Below, in pieces: positions 1 through 8,644 of a stretch of 64,000 nucleotides of DNA (position 1 is its first letter; each line of letters begins with the position of its first letter). Where the stretch lies: positions 1 to 64,000 of the forward strand of contig CANLSH010000019.1 of the NCBI GenBank assembly GCA_947493705.1, read 5' to 3'. The stretch is from an uncultured Arachnia sp. (GTDB taxonomy: Bacteria; Actinomycetota; Actinomycetes; Propionibacteriales; Propionibacteriaceae). The notes beneath the pieces were generated by a model that worked only from the letters and a program-made list of their open reading frames with translations, did not search any database and had not been told where the DNA came from. A program made the translations under genes and the position numbers.

Positions 1-1031
1 CGCGATCTCTAAGGTGCTTGTTCCCAGTCCGGGCTGGGAACTCGCCTCGGATTGAGGTCCCGGAACGGCGAGTGACTGGGGCCAGTCCAGCGTAAGCAGC
101 CAACTATCCCGCGGTCGGGAACATGGCGGCGTCACCGACGTCGAGCACGATCCGTGCTGCGGTCCTGACTCCGACGCCGGGCATCGAGGTCAGGACCCAG
201 GCCTAGAGGGTGCGCATCAAGGACCTTCTCGATTTGGGCAGCCAACTCGACACGCTGGTCCAGGGTGCTGCTGAGCGATGTGGCCAACTTGGGCAGGACC
301 TGCTCGGCCGCAGCAGTGCCGGCGACGACGACGCTTTGCTCGGAAAGGGCGGCAAGGATCTTCTCGGTCAGCTCCCGGGCTCCGCGGGGGTTGGCCTTGG
401 TGATGGTTTTCAGCAGCCGGGCCTTGCCGACCTTGGCCAAAGCTTGTGGTCCGCCGAAGGTTGTCATGACCGCAAGGCCGTGCTTGGTCGTCAGCTTGGG
501 GCCAATCACACGCTCAAGGGCGGGGTGGATCTGGGTGAGCAGGCCGCGGATCCGGTTGGAGATCCGGGTGGTTTCAGCAGCGAGATCCTCATCGAAGCCA
601 GCCAACACTTTCAGCTCGGCCAAGGTCTCCTCTCCGAGATCCACCCGCCGCAGCGCGTGGGGAAGGGAGCGGGCCGCAGCAGCGATCACGAGCTCGTCCC
701 TCGCGTCGGTCTTCGCGTTACCGGGATGCAAATCCGCGATCCGTCGCATCGCCAACCCTGGCAGGTAGGCGACCTCGACCCCCAAGGAACGTGCGACTGC
801 AATCGGCAAAGCGCCGATCGTGTTCGGCTGGTCAACCACCACCAACACCCGACCATGCTTCTGCAGCTTGGTGAAAACTTCTTCCAGTCTTCGCTGGTCC
901 TGCGGGAGTTCCTTGTCGAACACCCGTTGTCCATCCACGTCGAGAGCGCAGGCGTGATGGGCCTGTTTGCCCACGTCCAACCCGCACCACACATCAAAAC
1001 TCGGGTTGTTGTCGTCCATGACGGCCACCAT
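1..1031 (-). pseudogene. IS110-family recombinase, decayed and running off the window edge
   Basis: The reading starts at 1031 and encodes the N-terminal DEDD (RuvC-like) domain of IS110-family recombinases: GLDVGK near residue 19, a VVDQPN stretch and NAKTDARD near residue 105. After EKVLDAHPL the frame is broken near 200-207. Reading on in the next frame gives AWVLTSMPGVGVRTAAR and then FPTAG, the Transposase_20 (IS116/IS110/IS902) domain. That frame meets an in-frame TAG at 104-106 and then continues as LAAYAGLAPVTRRSG to base 1. One frameshift plus one amber codon make the copy non-functional as written. IS110 recombinases are about 400 residues; the C-terminus lies outside the window. 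Either lesion could be a sequencing error, but two independent ones point to decay. Confidence 0.85.
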
Positions 1032-1501
1032 CCTTCCATCCCCGTTTGGACGGTCGTGGTGATGCGTCAGCTGCCGACACCCACGTTACGAAGACACCTA
1101 AAAACGGCCGAGTCCCTATCAGCGGTCACCCGACGCCACCAGACCCGGCGACAACACCCCCCCCCGGATCATGGATTCGACAGGGGCAGTGAGTCATACC
1201 GGACCCAGCGACCGTCGGCCCGAACATGGGGCCACTACAAAGGTAACGGGGTGCCGAATCCTGGCGTCTGTGAAACTGCAGAAGAGCCTTGCACTTCTCA
1301 GCATCGGCGGGCACAAACCCGCCTTCCCCTGCCCTAAATATCCTACGGGCATGTCAGGAGAGCCCCTCGACACTGCGCTTTCGTGGCTCCGAGGTGTCGA
1401 CGTGCGTCTGCTTCGAGACCTGAATCCGGCCCCCTCGGCGCAGAACGAGTGCCATGCGAGCACAATTGAATACAAGCACACTTGCTAAAGGGGAGGTCGT
1501 A
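1032..1501. other. Intergenic: IS110 5' non-coding end plus araB leader
   Basis: No credible gene is seen. The stretch just beyond 1031 is upstream of the IS110 recombinase, where IS110-group elements carry a long non-coding end that encodes a bridge RNA. I cannot place the element end. The right part is the leader of the next gene, with a strong GGGGAGG ribosome site at 1490-1496. Confidence 0.4.
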
Positions 1502-3106
1502 ATGAAAAACGCAGTCGATCACGATCAGGCACGCGAGGACATCGAGGAGGGTAAAGCCGTGCTTGGCGTGGAATTCGGATCGACGCGCATCAAGGCGGTT
1601 CTAATCGGGGAAGGGAAGATGCCCATCGCCTCAGGCGGGTATGAATGGGGGAGCAAGCACGTCGACGGGATTTGGACCTACGATACCGATGCGGTTTGGA
1701 CCGGTCTCCGCTCCGCCTACGCTGATTTGACAAGTAATGTTGAGGAGCGCTATGGCGTAGCCATACGGCACCTCGGGGCGCTCGGTATTTCCGGGATGAT
1801 GCACGGATACCTGCCTTTCGATGCGGATGGTGAGCTATTGACCAGCTTCCGCACCTGGCAGAACACTATCACCGGCGAGTCCAGTCGCGAGCTGACCCGG
1901 TTGTTCGCCTACAATATCCCGCAACGCTGGAGCATCGCCCATCTCCACCACGCAGTTCGTGGGAATGAGGGGCATGTTTCCCGGATTGCTCACTTGACGA
2001 CGCTCGCTGGCTATGTGCTCTGGAGACTCAGCGGGCTGCAGGTGCTCGGAGTGGGTGAAGCCTCCGGCATGTTCCCGATCGACCTGGAGACAGGTTCTTT
2101 CAATGAGCGAATGGTTTCGCAGTTTGACGACTTGTTGGCTGATCGCAGTCTTGAGTGGCGGCTCGCCGATATCCTTCCCGGCGTACATCCTGCCGGAGCC
2201 GAGGCCGGTACTCTGTCGCCGGAAGGGGCGCTGCTTCTCGATCCGAGTGGAACACTCGCACCCGGCACACCCATGTGCCCACCGGAGGGGGACGCAGGCA
2301 CCGGTATGGTCGCCACCAACTCTGTCTCGCCGCGCACCGCGAATGTTTCTGCGGGCACGAGCATCTTCGCGATGGTGGTACTTGAGGACGAACTCAGCAG
2401 CGTGCATGAAGAGATCGATTTGATAGCCACTCCGGCTGGCGATCAGGTCGGTATGGCGCACTGCAACAACGGCACCGTCGACTTGAATGCCTGGGTGTTG
2501 CTGTTCGGTGAGGTCGTCGGGATGTTCGGTGAGACCGTCGACAGGGAGACGTTGTTCGGTTCGCTCTACCGTGCAGCGCTCGACGGAGATGCCGATGGCG
2601 GTGGCATGTTGGCCTACAACTACCTTGCAGGTGAGCATGTCATGGGGGTGGAGTCCGGTCGGCCACTGTTCGCCCGAACTCCCGCCAGCAGCTTCACCTT
2701 GGTCAATTTCATGCGCACGCATCTCTACGCTTCGCTGGGAGCGCTTCGCGTCGGTTTGGATGTGTTGAGGGGGGAGGGGGTCGAAATTGACACCATGTTC
2801 GCCCATGGCGGCCTCTTTCGAACACCGGGGGTGGCGCAGAGGTTTCTTGCCGCATCGATCAACGTGCCTGTGTCAGTAGGCGAGGTTGCGGCCGAGGGTG
2901 GGTCTTGGGGAATGGCGCTGCTGGCCAGTTACATGTTGGATAGTGATGGCCAGCACCTCGGGGACTACTTGCACAACCGCGTTTTCGCCGAGGCCAGGAT
3001 GGAGACCGTTGATCCCGATCCGAAAGACGTCGCTGGATTCGATCAGTTCATGTCCCGCTACCGCGCTGGCATATCCATCGAACGCGCCGCCATCGAGGCC
3101 TTATGA
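1502..3106 (+). CDS. araB: FGGY-family carbohydrate kinase, probable L-ribulokinase
   Basis: An FGGY-fold sugar kinase of 534 residues that probably phosphorylates L-ribulose with ATP in the cytoplasm. The FGGY N-domain opens with LGVEFGSTRIKAVLI, followed by ISGMMHGYL and FRTWQNT. The C-domain has PPEGDAGTGMVATN, the nucleotide-site NVSAGTSIFAM, and HGGLFRTPG. This is the bacterial ribulokinase-like subgroup usually found beside araD and araA, not the E. coli AraB subgroup. The ATG at 1502 is chosen because GGGGAGG lies six bases upstream; an upstream in-frame ATG at 1454 lacks a ribosome site. The neighbour araD points towards it, so the two are not in one operon. No L-arabinose isomerase gene is seen in the window. 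The exact substrate is inferred from family and neighbour. Confidence 0.75.
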   Translation: MKNAVDHDQAREDIEEGKAVLGVEFGSTRIKAVLIGEGKMPIASGGYEWGSKHVDGIWTYDTDAVWTGLRSAYADLTSNVEERYGVAIRHLGALGISGMMHGYLPFDADGELLTSFRTWQNTITGESSRELTRLFAYNIPQRWSIAHLHHAVRGNEGHVSRIAHLTTLAGYVLWRLSGLQVLGVGEASGMFPIDLETGSFNERMVSQFDDLLADRSLEWRLADILPGVHPAGAEAGTLSPEGALLLDPSGTLAPGTPMCPPEGDAGTGMVATNSVSPRTANVSAGTSIFAMVVLEDELSSVHEEIDLIATPAGDQVGMAHCNNGTVDLNAWVLLFGEVVGMFGETVDRETLFGSLYRAALDGDADGGGMLAYNYLAGEHVMGVESGRPLFARTPASSFTLVNFMRTHLYASLGALRVGLDVLRGEGVEIDTMFAHGGLFRTPGVAQRFLAASINVPVSVGEVAAEGGSWGMALLASYMLDSDGQHLGDYLHNRVFAEARMETVDPDPKDVAGFDQFMSRYRAGISIERAAIEAL

Positions 3107-3125
3107 AAAGCGGCGGATCACAAAC

Positions 3126-3142
3126 TGGCAGGAGGACTGCCA
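3126..3142. terminator. Possible hairpin between convergent genes
   Basis: TGGCAG and CTGCCA form a 6-bp stem with a 5-base loop, between the ends of the kinase and araD. There is no T-run, so termination is only a guess from position. Confidence 0.3.
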
Positions 3143-3228
3143 CGGACCCACAAGCCTCATCCTCAATTTTCTACACAGCACCGAGCGATGGATGCACGGC
3201 GGAGGCATCTAACGTGTGGTGAAGTCAT

Positions 3229-3954
3229 TCAGTCATTCGTCGTCGCTTCGTCCGGCTGCCCGTAGACCTTTTGGTACCGGTCATGCAAACTGGTGATGTC
3301 GGATTCCTCGATTTTCACCGGCTCCCCCAGTTGGCGGGCGATGTGAACGGTGCGCGCAACCTCCTCGACCAGCACCGCTGCCTTTACGGCTGTATGGGCA
3401 TCCGAGCCGATCGTGAAGGGGCCGTGACTGGCCATTAACACTGCGGGACTGGGGGAGTTGAGCAGGGTCTCAACGATGCCACGCCCGATCGAATCGTCGC
3501 CAATGAGGGCGAACGGCCCAACGGGGACATCACCGCCGAATTCGTCAGCCATCATGGTGAGGACACACGGAATGGGTTCTCGTCTTGCCGCCCAGGCGGT
3601 CGCGTACGTTGAGTGGGTGTGCACCACACCGCCCACCTCCGGCATATGGCGGTAGACATAGGCGTGCGCCGCGGTGTCCGAGGACGGCGAGAGCAGATCG
3701 GACGTGCCGTCGACAATCTTGACGCCATCCAGCGTGCACACGACCATCACGTCGGCGGACAAATCATCGTATGAGACGCCGGAAGGTTTGATGACGAACA
3801 GTTCCATGCCGGGGACGCGTTCGGAGACGTTGCCGGCCGTCCACACAACCAACTCGTTCCGAGGCAACTCCGCGTGCAGTCGCGAAACCCGTTCACGAGT
3901 GTGTCTCACGGTCTGCTGTTGCTCGGTACTCAGTTCTGATAGGACGAGATTCAT
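3229..3954 (-). CDS. araD: L-ribulose-5-phosphate 4-epimerase (class II aldolase family)
   Basis: Class II aldolase/adducin fold of 241 residues. It probably epimerises L-ribulose-5-phosphate to D-xylulose-5-phosphate, feeding the pentose phosphate pathway. Visible motifs are TAGNVSERVPG, IKPSGVSYDDL, the zinc-binding VHTHSTYATAWAA, and a third metal histidine in MASHGPFTIG. Length matches AraD (about 230 residues). The start at 3954 follows GGAGGGG; an upstream in-frame ATG at 3993 is less well placed. It is transcribed towards the kinase gene, with about 120 bp between the two stops. A fuculose-phosphate aldolase role is the main alternative, but the sequence and the araB-like neighbour favour AraD. 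Confidence 0.82.
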   Translation of the reverse strand: MNLVLSELSTEQQQTVRHTRERVSRLHAELPRNELVVWTAGNVSERVPGMELFVIKPSGVSYDDLSADVMVVCTLDGVKIVDGTSDLLSPSSDTAAHAYVYRHMPEVGGVVHTHSTYATAWAARREPIPCVLTMMADEFGGDVPVGPFALIGDDSIGRGIVETLLNSPSPAVLMASHGPFTIGSDAHTAVKAAVLVEEVARTVHIARQLGEPVKIEESDITSLHDRYQKVYGQPDEATTND

Positions 3955-4427
3955 TGCGGCCCCTCCATGCAGGTGTTTGGGCGTGCACATCATATCTCAT
4001 CCGGTGGAGCCGCCAACCCTTGGCTTCCAGTTCTCCTCTCCACCGCACGGCATTGCCCGCCCGAACTCATGGCTGAATCGTTCCCCTATGTCGCAACATC
4101 CCGAGTCGGTGTTGCGCGCCTGCGCGTGGATGCCGGTTCCCACCAGGGTCGTCAGCTGGATCACCGGATCACCGGTCTCCCTAAACGCGGGATTCGGCTT
4201 GCCCAGCGACGCCCGGTTACCGGTGGTTTCAGGACCCTGATCGAGCGGCAGCCATCGAAGGCGACGGTCCGCCAACGCCCGAAGAGTGCTCCCGGGTGCG
4301 CGGGCCCCATCGGGCCGGCCAGCCTCTGACCGCCAGCGGGGCGAACCCAATCGGCGACGCAGGTTCCGCAGCGCCTTGGTCGAGAGGTCCGCAAGACAAC
4401 GCGCTTCTCTCTGCGAGGCATGATGCA
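3955..4427. other. Intergenic region upstream of araD, no gene recognised
   Basis: Open frames exist on both strands, but none resembles a family I know or has a good ribosome site. The araD promoter must lie near 3960-4050. The rest lies just beyond the end of a truncated SIS-domain gene and may be decayed sequence. Confidence 0.4.
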
Positions 4428-4668
4428 CTACGACTTGCGGGCTTCGGTCGACTCGAGGATGTCGTCGGCGTTCTCGCCCACGCTGCCGCCCGGGTGGGTG
4501 AACAGAACGTCCGCCCATGAGTATCCTCGCAGATGCATGAGCGTCATCGCCATAGCGTCTGTCCAGGCCCCCATTGCGAGGGTGCTGCCCATTGCGATTG
4601 CACCTGCGGGGTCCGAATCGCCTGCGGAGATGCTGACCACATGATCGGCAACCTCGTTGAGTGGAGTG
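4428..4668 (-). pseudogene. 3' fragment of a SIS-domain sugar-phosphate isomerase gene
   Basis: About 80 codons remain, reading NTPLNEVADHVVSIS, then GSTLAMGAWTDAMAM, then LFTHPGGSVGE before the stop at 4428. The LAMG...DA and HPGG signatures are those of SIS-domain arabinose-5-phosphate isomerase/KpsF-like proteins. The open frame runs directly into the end of the IS3 element, so the N-terminal half is missing and the fragment cannot be functional. The missing half may lie to the right of the IS, where a GISNAGK reading on the minus strand near 6040-6060 resembles the SIS phosphate loop, but that part is too decayed to be sure. Confidence 0.65.
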
Positions 4669-4692
4669 TTCCCGGTTTTGTGGACAGCTGAA

Positions 4693-5529
4693 TTAGGCTG
4701 CTAATTCGTAGATGTTCTTATATCCTTGTTCGTGTTCTACTGGTGTCAAATAACCGAGCGTTGAATGACGCCGGATGGTATTGTAGTAGTTGTTGATCCA
4801 ATCAATCGTCGCCAGTTGAAGCCGGCGTAGGTCGGGCCACGGTCGGGTGTGGATCAGTTCCTTCTTGTATGTTGCAAAGAAAGATTCCGAGACCGCGTTG
4901 TCGTAACATATCCCGGTCTTCCCCAAGGATCGAGTAATGTTGTGTTTTGTGCAGTACTTGTCGAAGTCGCTGGAGGTGTATTGAGTTCCGCGGTCTGAGT
5001 GGAATATGACACCGGGGCCGGGATCGCGTTTCTTGATCGCCATGTCTAAGGCATCAGTGACCAAACTGGTGCGCATGTGATCGTCGATGGCGACACCAAC
5101 CACGGCTCGCGAGTGAAGGTCGATCACGGTAGCGACGAAAGCCCAGCCCTCCCACGTGCGTACATAGGTGATGTCGCCACACCACTTCTGGTTCGGTGCC
5201 TCGGCGCTGAAGTTCCGACTTATCAAGTCCGGCGCCGTCTCTGGGTCCTCGCCGTGGACGGTGGTGCGTTTCCACGCCCTCGGGTGGCGTCCCCGCAGAC
5301 CAGCGGCCTTCATCAGCCGCCACACCCGCTTGCGACCGAGCCGGTGACCCAATGCGACCAGGCCGGCGTGGACCCGTCGGACACCGGGGTTGCCGCGGGC
5401 CTCACGCCACACGTTGATGATCACTGCCTCCAGCAACTCATCTTCAGTGTCGTGGGCAGATGGCGTGGCGTTGCGCCAGGCGTAGTAGCCCGAGCGTGAC
5501 ACCTCCAGCTGTTGACACATGAATGCCAC
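4693..5529 (-). CDS. IS3-family transposase OrfB (DDE catalytic part)
   Basis: The open frame contains an HTH_21 region (ARGNPGVRRVHAGL, GRKRVWRLMKAAGLRG) followed by an rve integrase core. Catalytic acids are visible: D in CGDITYV, D in FHSDRGTQY, and E in NAVSESFFATYKKE. In IS3 elements OrfB is made as an OrfAB fusion by -1 frameshifting. The OrfB frame is open upstream of 5529 through KRPAIKFAAIADW up to the end of orfA at about 5590, with an AAAG stretch in orfA as candidate slip site. The native product therefore probably starts in orfA rather than at the ATG at 5529. Confidence 0.9.
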   Translation of the reverse strand: MAFMCQQLEVSRSGYYAWRNATPSAHDTEDELLEAVIINVWREARGNPGVRRVHAGLVALGHRLGRKRVWRLMKAAGLRGRHPRAWKRTTVHGEDPETAPDLISRNFSAEAPNQKWCGDITYVRTWEGWAFVATVIDLHSRAVVGVAIDDHMRTSLVTDALDMAIKKRDPGPGVIFHSDRGTQYTSSDFDKYCTKHNITRSLGKTGICYDNAVSESFFATYKKELIHTRPWPDLRRLQLATIDWINNYYNTIRRHSTLGYLTPVEHEQGYKNIYELAA

Positions 5530-5573
5530 GGGGAACTCTTTGGTCTCAGCCCAGTCCGCGATCGCAGCAAACT

Positions 5574-5894
5574 TTATTGCTGGTCTTTCGCGAACCAGGT
5601 CGCCACTTTTTTTGCGAAGCTCACCTGCATCTGCAGCTGTGCGTTCTCAGCCTTGACACTCTTGTTCTCGTCGCGGAGCCGCAGTAGCTCGGCACGCTCT
5701 GATTCGGTCAGCGCCTCGTCGGGTTCCTTGGCCGCTTCTCGTGCGTCTCGTTCTTTCTTCACCCATTTCCCCAAAGTCATCTCATGCACACCGATATTGC
5801 GTGCCACTTCGTTGATCGCTCTGTTCTCGTCCAGCACGAAAGAAACTGCACTGGCCTTGTACTCATCCGTAAAGCTACGGCGGGTCGAACCCAT
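5574..5894 (-). CDS. IS3-family transposase OrfA (DNA-binding part)
   Basis: About 106 residues with an N-terminal helix-turn-helix of the HTH_Tnp_1 type (RRSFTDEYKASAVSFV, INEVARNIGVHEMTLGKWVK) and a C-terminal leucine-zipper coiled coil (ELLRLRDENKSVKAENAQLQ). This is the terminal-repeat-binding half of the IS3 transposase. The ATG at 5894 follows GGAGGGCAG; the frame is open a few codons further upstream from a TTG. It ends in WFAKDQQ at 5574, where a -1 shift joins it to orfB. Confidence 0.88.
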   Translation of the reverse strand: MGSTRRSFTDEYKASAVSFVLDENRAINEVARNIGVHEMTLGKWVKKERDAREAAKEPDEALTESERAELLRLRDENKSVKAENAQLQMQVSFAKKVATWFAKDQQ

Positions 5895-5950
5895 TCTACT
5901 GCCCTCCAATTCCTCAGGCAGCTAACTCACGTGTCCACCAAACCGGGTAC

Positions 5951-6610
5951 GGTCCAGTAGCGGCTGTTCCGCACGCGGTTATCGGCGTCAGCAACGCGGC
6001 CATACCGGGTGCGAAAATGAGACGTGGCTTTCCTGCATTGGAGATTCCTATCAGGATCGCTGGTTGGTACGGGGCAAGATGAGGTCGGATGATTAGCGCT
6101 TCCGGAGTCCGTGCACCACGTTTGGCAGTGGCTCCGAAGTTGTCGTGAAGTTATTGGTAAGTCTTTCAGAGTCGACCATGGGGCGCCTGGCTTGGACCGG
6201 ACCCGGTGCCGCCACCGGATCCTCGCCGTGAATGTTGCGGTTCCACGCCTTCGGTGGCGTCCTTGTTGGCCAGCAACCTTCATCAGCCTCCACACTCGCT
6301 TGCGACCGACTCGGTGGCCCAGAGCCGCAAGAGCGGCGTGGATTCGTCGGACGTCGGTGTTGCAATGATTTTGGGTGTAGACGTTGAAGATTAGCGCCTC
6401 AATCTACTCGTCCGCGGTGGTCAGAATCGATGGCTCGGCATTGCGCCAGGCGTATTTTCTTCATCCACTTCCCCAATGTCACCTCGTGCATTGATAATGC
6501 GTACACCATTAATTGCACCGTACTCATCCAGCACGAAGAAGTCCGCGCTGCTCTTGGACTCATTCGCAATGCTACAGCGGGTATGTTGCACGGCCAGGAA
6601 GAGTAGAGGT
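5951..6610 (-). pseudogene. Decayed second IS3-family transposase copy
   Basis: Fragments of a transposase related to the intact neighbour can be read: MHEVTLGKWMKKI (orfA helix-turn-helix) fused by a deletion to YAWRNAEPSI, a TAG stop, then HCNTDVRRIHAALAALGHR and GRKRVWRLMKVAGQQGRH in orfB, then a frameshift giving WNRNIHGEDPVAAPG. No DDE core remains. It lies between the intact IS3 and the island boundary. The part nearest the intact IS (5951-6080) may instead belong to the interrupted SIS-domain gene. Confidence 0.75.
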
Positions 6611-6639
6611 TCAAATACGCTCTGGCCAAGTTTTTTGTG

Positions 6640-6662
6640 GTCGGGGCGACAGGACTCGAACC
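6640..6662. other. attL: copy of the tRNA-Pro 3' end
   Basis: Identical over 23 bp to 40631-40653. It covers the T-arm 3' part, the acceptor 3' strand and the discriminator base of tRNA-Pro; the rest of the tRNA is absent here. This is the expected product of site-specific integration into a tRNA 3' end. Confidence 0.88.
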
Positions 6663-6822
6663 GGCTTGCGCCAATATCCCAGAAGAGAGCCCAACGGGAC
6701 TAATATGCCTCTGACAAGGGATTATGGAAGAAAGTCTTGCGACAGGGGTGACTGAATCCGGACCCGGGCGTACAGTTGTAGTAGCACGGATGATGCACGC
6801 CGGGAGGAAAGAGGCGCCAATT

Positions 6823-7950
6823 ATGACCCAGGCCGGTCCAGCTGGAACCGCGCAGCGCCGCCGTCGGCGAGGGTTCGGAAGTCTCCGACGTCTGCCCTCC
6901 AAACGATACCAAGCAAGCTTCGTGGATCCAGACGGTGAACGGGTAGTTGGGCCGACGACGTTCGAGACGAAAATGGATGCCGAGGGCTGGCTCGCGATGA
7001 ACCATGCTGCCATCACAGAAGGTAGATGGAGGCCGAACCTGACCCGCAAGTCTGAACGTATCTCTTTCGCAGAATATTCAGAGTTGTGGTTGCAGCGCCG
7101 CGAACTGAAACCGCGCACACGCCGCGAGTACGAAAAGCTTCTCGAGGATTTGCTGGTGGAGTTTGGCCGCAAAGAATTGCAGGCCATCACGTCGGAGAGA
7201 GTGCGTCGCTGGTACGAATCCCTGGACCAGTCGACGCCATCGCGGCGAGCGCATCTGTACGCGCTGCTCCGCACCGTCATGGGCAGTGCAGTCGTCGAGG
7301 AACTCATCATCGTCAACCCCTGCCACCTGCGAGGGGCCGGGAAGGCAAAGCGGGCCCGCAAGATCAGGCCCGCGTCACAGGCAGAGCTGAAGACGATGAC
7401 GGAAGCCATGCCGGATCAGTGGCGCATGCTGTTGCAGCTCGCGGCCTGGTGTGCGCTGCGGTTCGGCGAGCTGACGGAGCTGCGTCGCAAGGATGTGGAT
7501 TTGGCTGCTGGAGTCCTGAGGATCTCTCGCGGTGTGACATGGGTCGACGGGGAGTCGATCGTCGGGGTCCCGAAGTCGGAGGCCGGTATCCGTGATGTGT
7601 CGATCCCGCCGCACCTGCTCGTGCCCTTGCAGGAGCACATGGAGGAGTTCGCAGCGCCGGATCGCGACGCGTTGCTGTTCACCGCCGTGGGTAGTCCCGA
7701 GCACCTCAATCACGGCACGCTCTACAAGGCGTTCAGGCGGGCGCGGACTGCGGCTGGCCGTGAAGACCTCCGCTTGCATGACATGCGACACACCGGAGCG
7801 GTAATGGCTGCGCAGGCTGGCGCCACGACTCGAGAGCTGATGGACAGGCTCGGGCACACCACGTCCGAAATGGCGATGCGGTACCAGCACGTTTCCGACG
7901 GACGACAGGCGGAAATTGCCCGCCGGCTCTCCGAAATGGCAGAGGGGTAG
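6823..7950 (+). CDS. int: Tyrosine-family site-specific integrase
   Basis: A 375-residue tyrosine recombinase that would integrate and excise the island at tRNA-Pro. The N-terminus carries an arm-binding AP2-like region (GFGSLRRLPSKRYQASFVDPDG), followed by a SAM-like core-binding domain (FAEYSELWLQRRELKPRTRR). The catalytic domain shows ALRFGELTELR (first Arg, near residue 211), HDMRHTGA (His-x-x-Arg, near 319) and MRYQHV (Tyr nucleophile, near 354). The ATG at 6823 follows GGAGGAAAG; further in-frame ATGs upstream (6724, 6790) lack good ribosome sites. Its position beside attL, reading into the element, is typical. Confidence 0.93.
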   Translation: MTQAGPAGTAQRRRRRGFGSLRRLPSKRYQASFVDPDGERVVGPTTFETKMDAEGWLAMNHAAITEGRWRPNLTRKSERISFAEYSELWLQRRELKPRTRREYEKLLEDLLVEFGRKELQAITSERVRRWYESLDQSTPSRRAHLYALLRTVMGSAVVEELIIVNPCHLRGAGKAKRARKIRPASQAELKTMTEAMPDQWRMLLQLAAWCALRFGELTELRRKDVDLAAGVLRISRGVTWVDGESIVGVPKSEAGIRDVSIPPHLLVPLQEHMEEFAAPDRDALLFTAVGSPEHLNHGTLYKAFRRARTAAGREDLRLHDMRHTGAVMAAQAGATTRELMDRLGHTTSEMAMRYQHVSDGRQAEIARRLSEMAEG

Positions 7951-8218
7951 ACGTGACGATGTGTGGCGCAGTCAGTGAAGATGGGCAGGCGCGTGTCAGC
8001 CCGTCGCGAGATATGCGTGTTCCAAAAAGTCCAAGACCCAGTGCGCCTTACCGCCGGTCCGACGGGCTATTTGTTCATAGGTCCAGTTTTGAATGTCCTG
8101 TACTTCTCGTGTCTACCCGCGTCATCGGTCGTGAGCATGGACTTGCTGCCGTGTCTCGGTGGTTGTCGTCGAGCAGCACAGACTTCTTCTCCGCAAGCTC
8201 AGGTGAGGGAGAGAAACG

Positions 8219-8443
8219 ATGAAACAACCAGATGTCGTGACCAGTCGTGTTCGCAGATGGGCGACGCTGCAGGAGGCCGCCGACTACGTCTGCTGCAATC
8301 CGAAGACGATCACCCGTCGCTTCGCTGACGGCACGCTGAGCCGCTACCGGTTTGGTCGGCGCATCCGGGTCGATCTAGATGAGCTGGATGCAGTGATGGC
8401 GTCAAGTGAAGTCAGAATCGTCCGAGTCCGCTCAAGGAGATAG
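8219..8443 (+). CDS. xis: Excisionase-like helix-turn-helix protein
   Basis: A 74-residue protein with one winged helix-turn-helix of the excisionase/HTH_17 type: WATLQEAADYVCCNPKTITRRFADG, then the wing RYRFGRRIRVDLDEL. It follows the integrase by about 270 bp and would direct excision or control the integrase promoter. GGTGAGGGAGAG lies just upstream of the ATG. The same fold opens the reverse transcriptase at the other end of the island. Symbol assigned by type and context only. Confidence 0.75.
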   Translation: MKQPDVVTSRVRRWATLQEAADYVCCNPKTITRRFADGTLSRYRFGRRIRVDLDELDAVMASSEVRIVRVRSRR

Positions 8444-8644
8444 GAAGCCTTGAGCGGTCAGAGAACGACGAAGCACATCTTGCCCTTCCGGGAAGAACTC
8501 GGTCACGAGGTAGGAAGGACGTCATCCGCGCGTTCGAAAACTTCTGGGGGCGCTGCCTCGACTGTCAGCCTTCCCTGACATCACCCGGGCTTACGACTGG
8601 AGCTGTAGGTGGGCAGTTGAGCAGCCGTACCCCCTGCGTCGGGA

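Larger units (their letters stand above)
4668..5950 (-). mobile_element. Complete IS3-family insertion sequence
   Basis: About 1.28 kb, the usual size of IS3 elements. Imperfect terminal inverted repeats are visible: the left end reads TTCCCGGTTTTGTGGACAGC and the right end, on the reverse strand, TACCCGGTTTGGTGGACACG. Two overlapping frames, orfA and orfB, are intact. No clear target-site duplication is seen, possibly because the right flank is itself a decayed IS3 copy. The insertion cuts a SIS-domain gene. Confidence 0.85.

Noticed and set aside
6641-6715. Second tRNA gene at the left island end
   Set aside because: Only the 3' part of tRNA-Pro is present; no anticodon or D-arm can be formed. 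It is the attachment-site copy.
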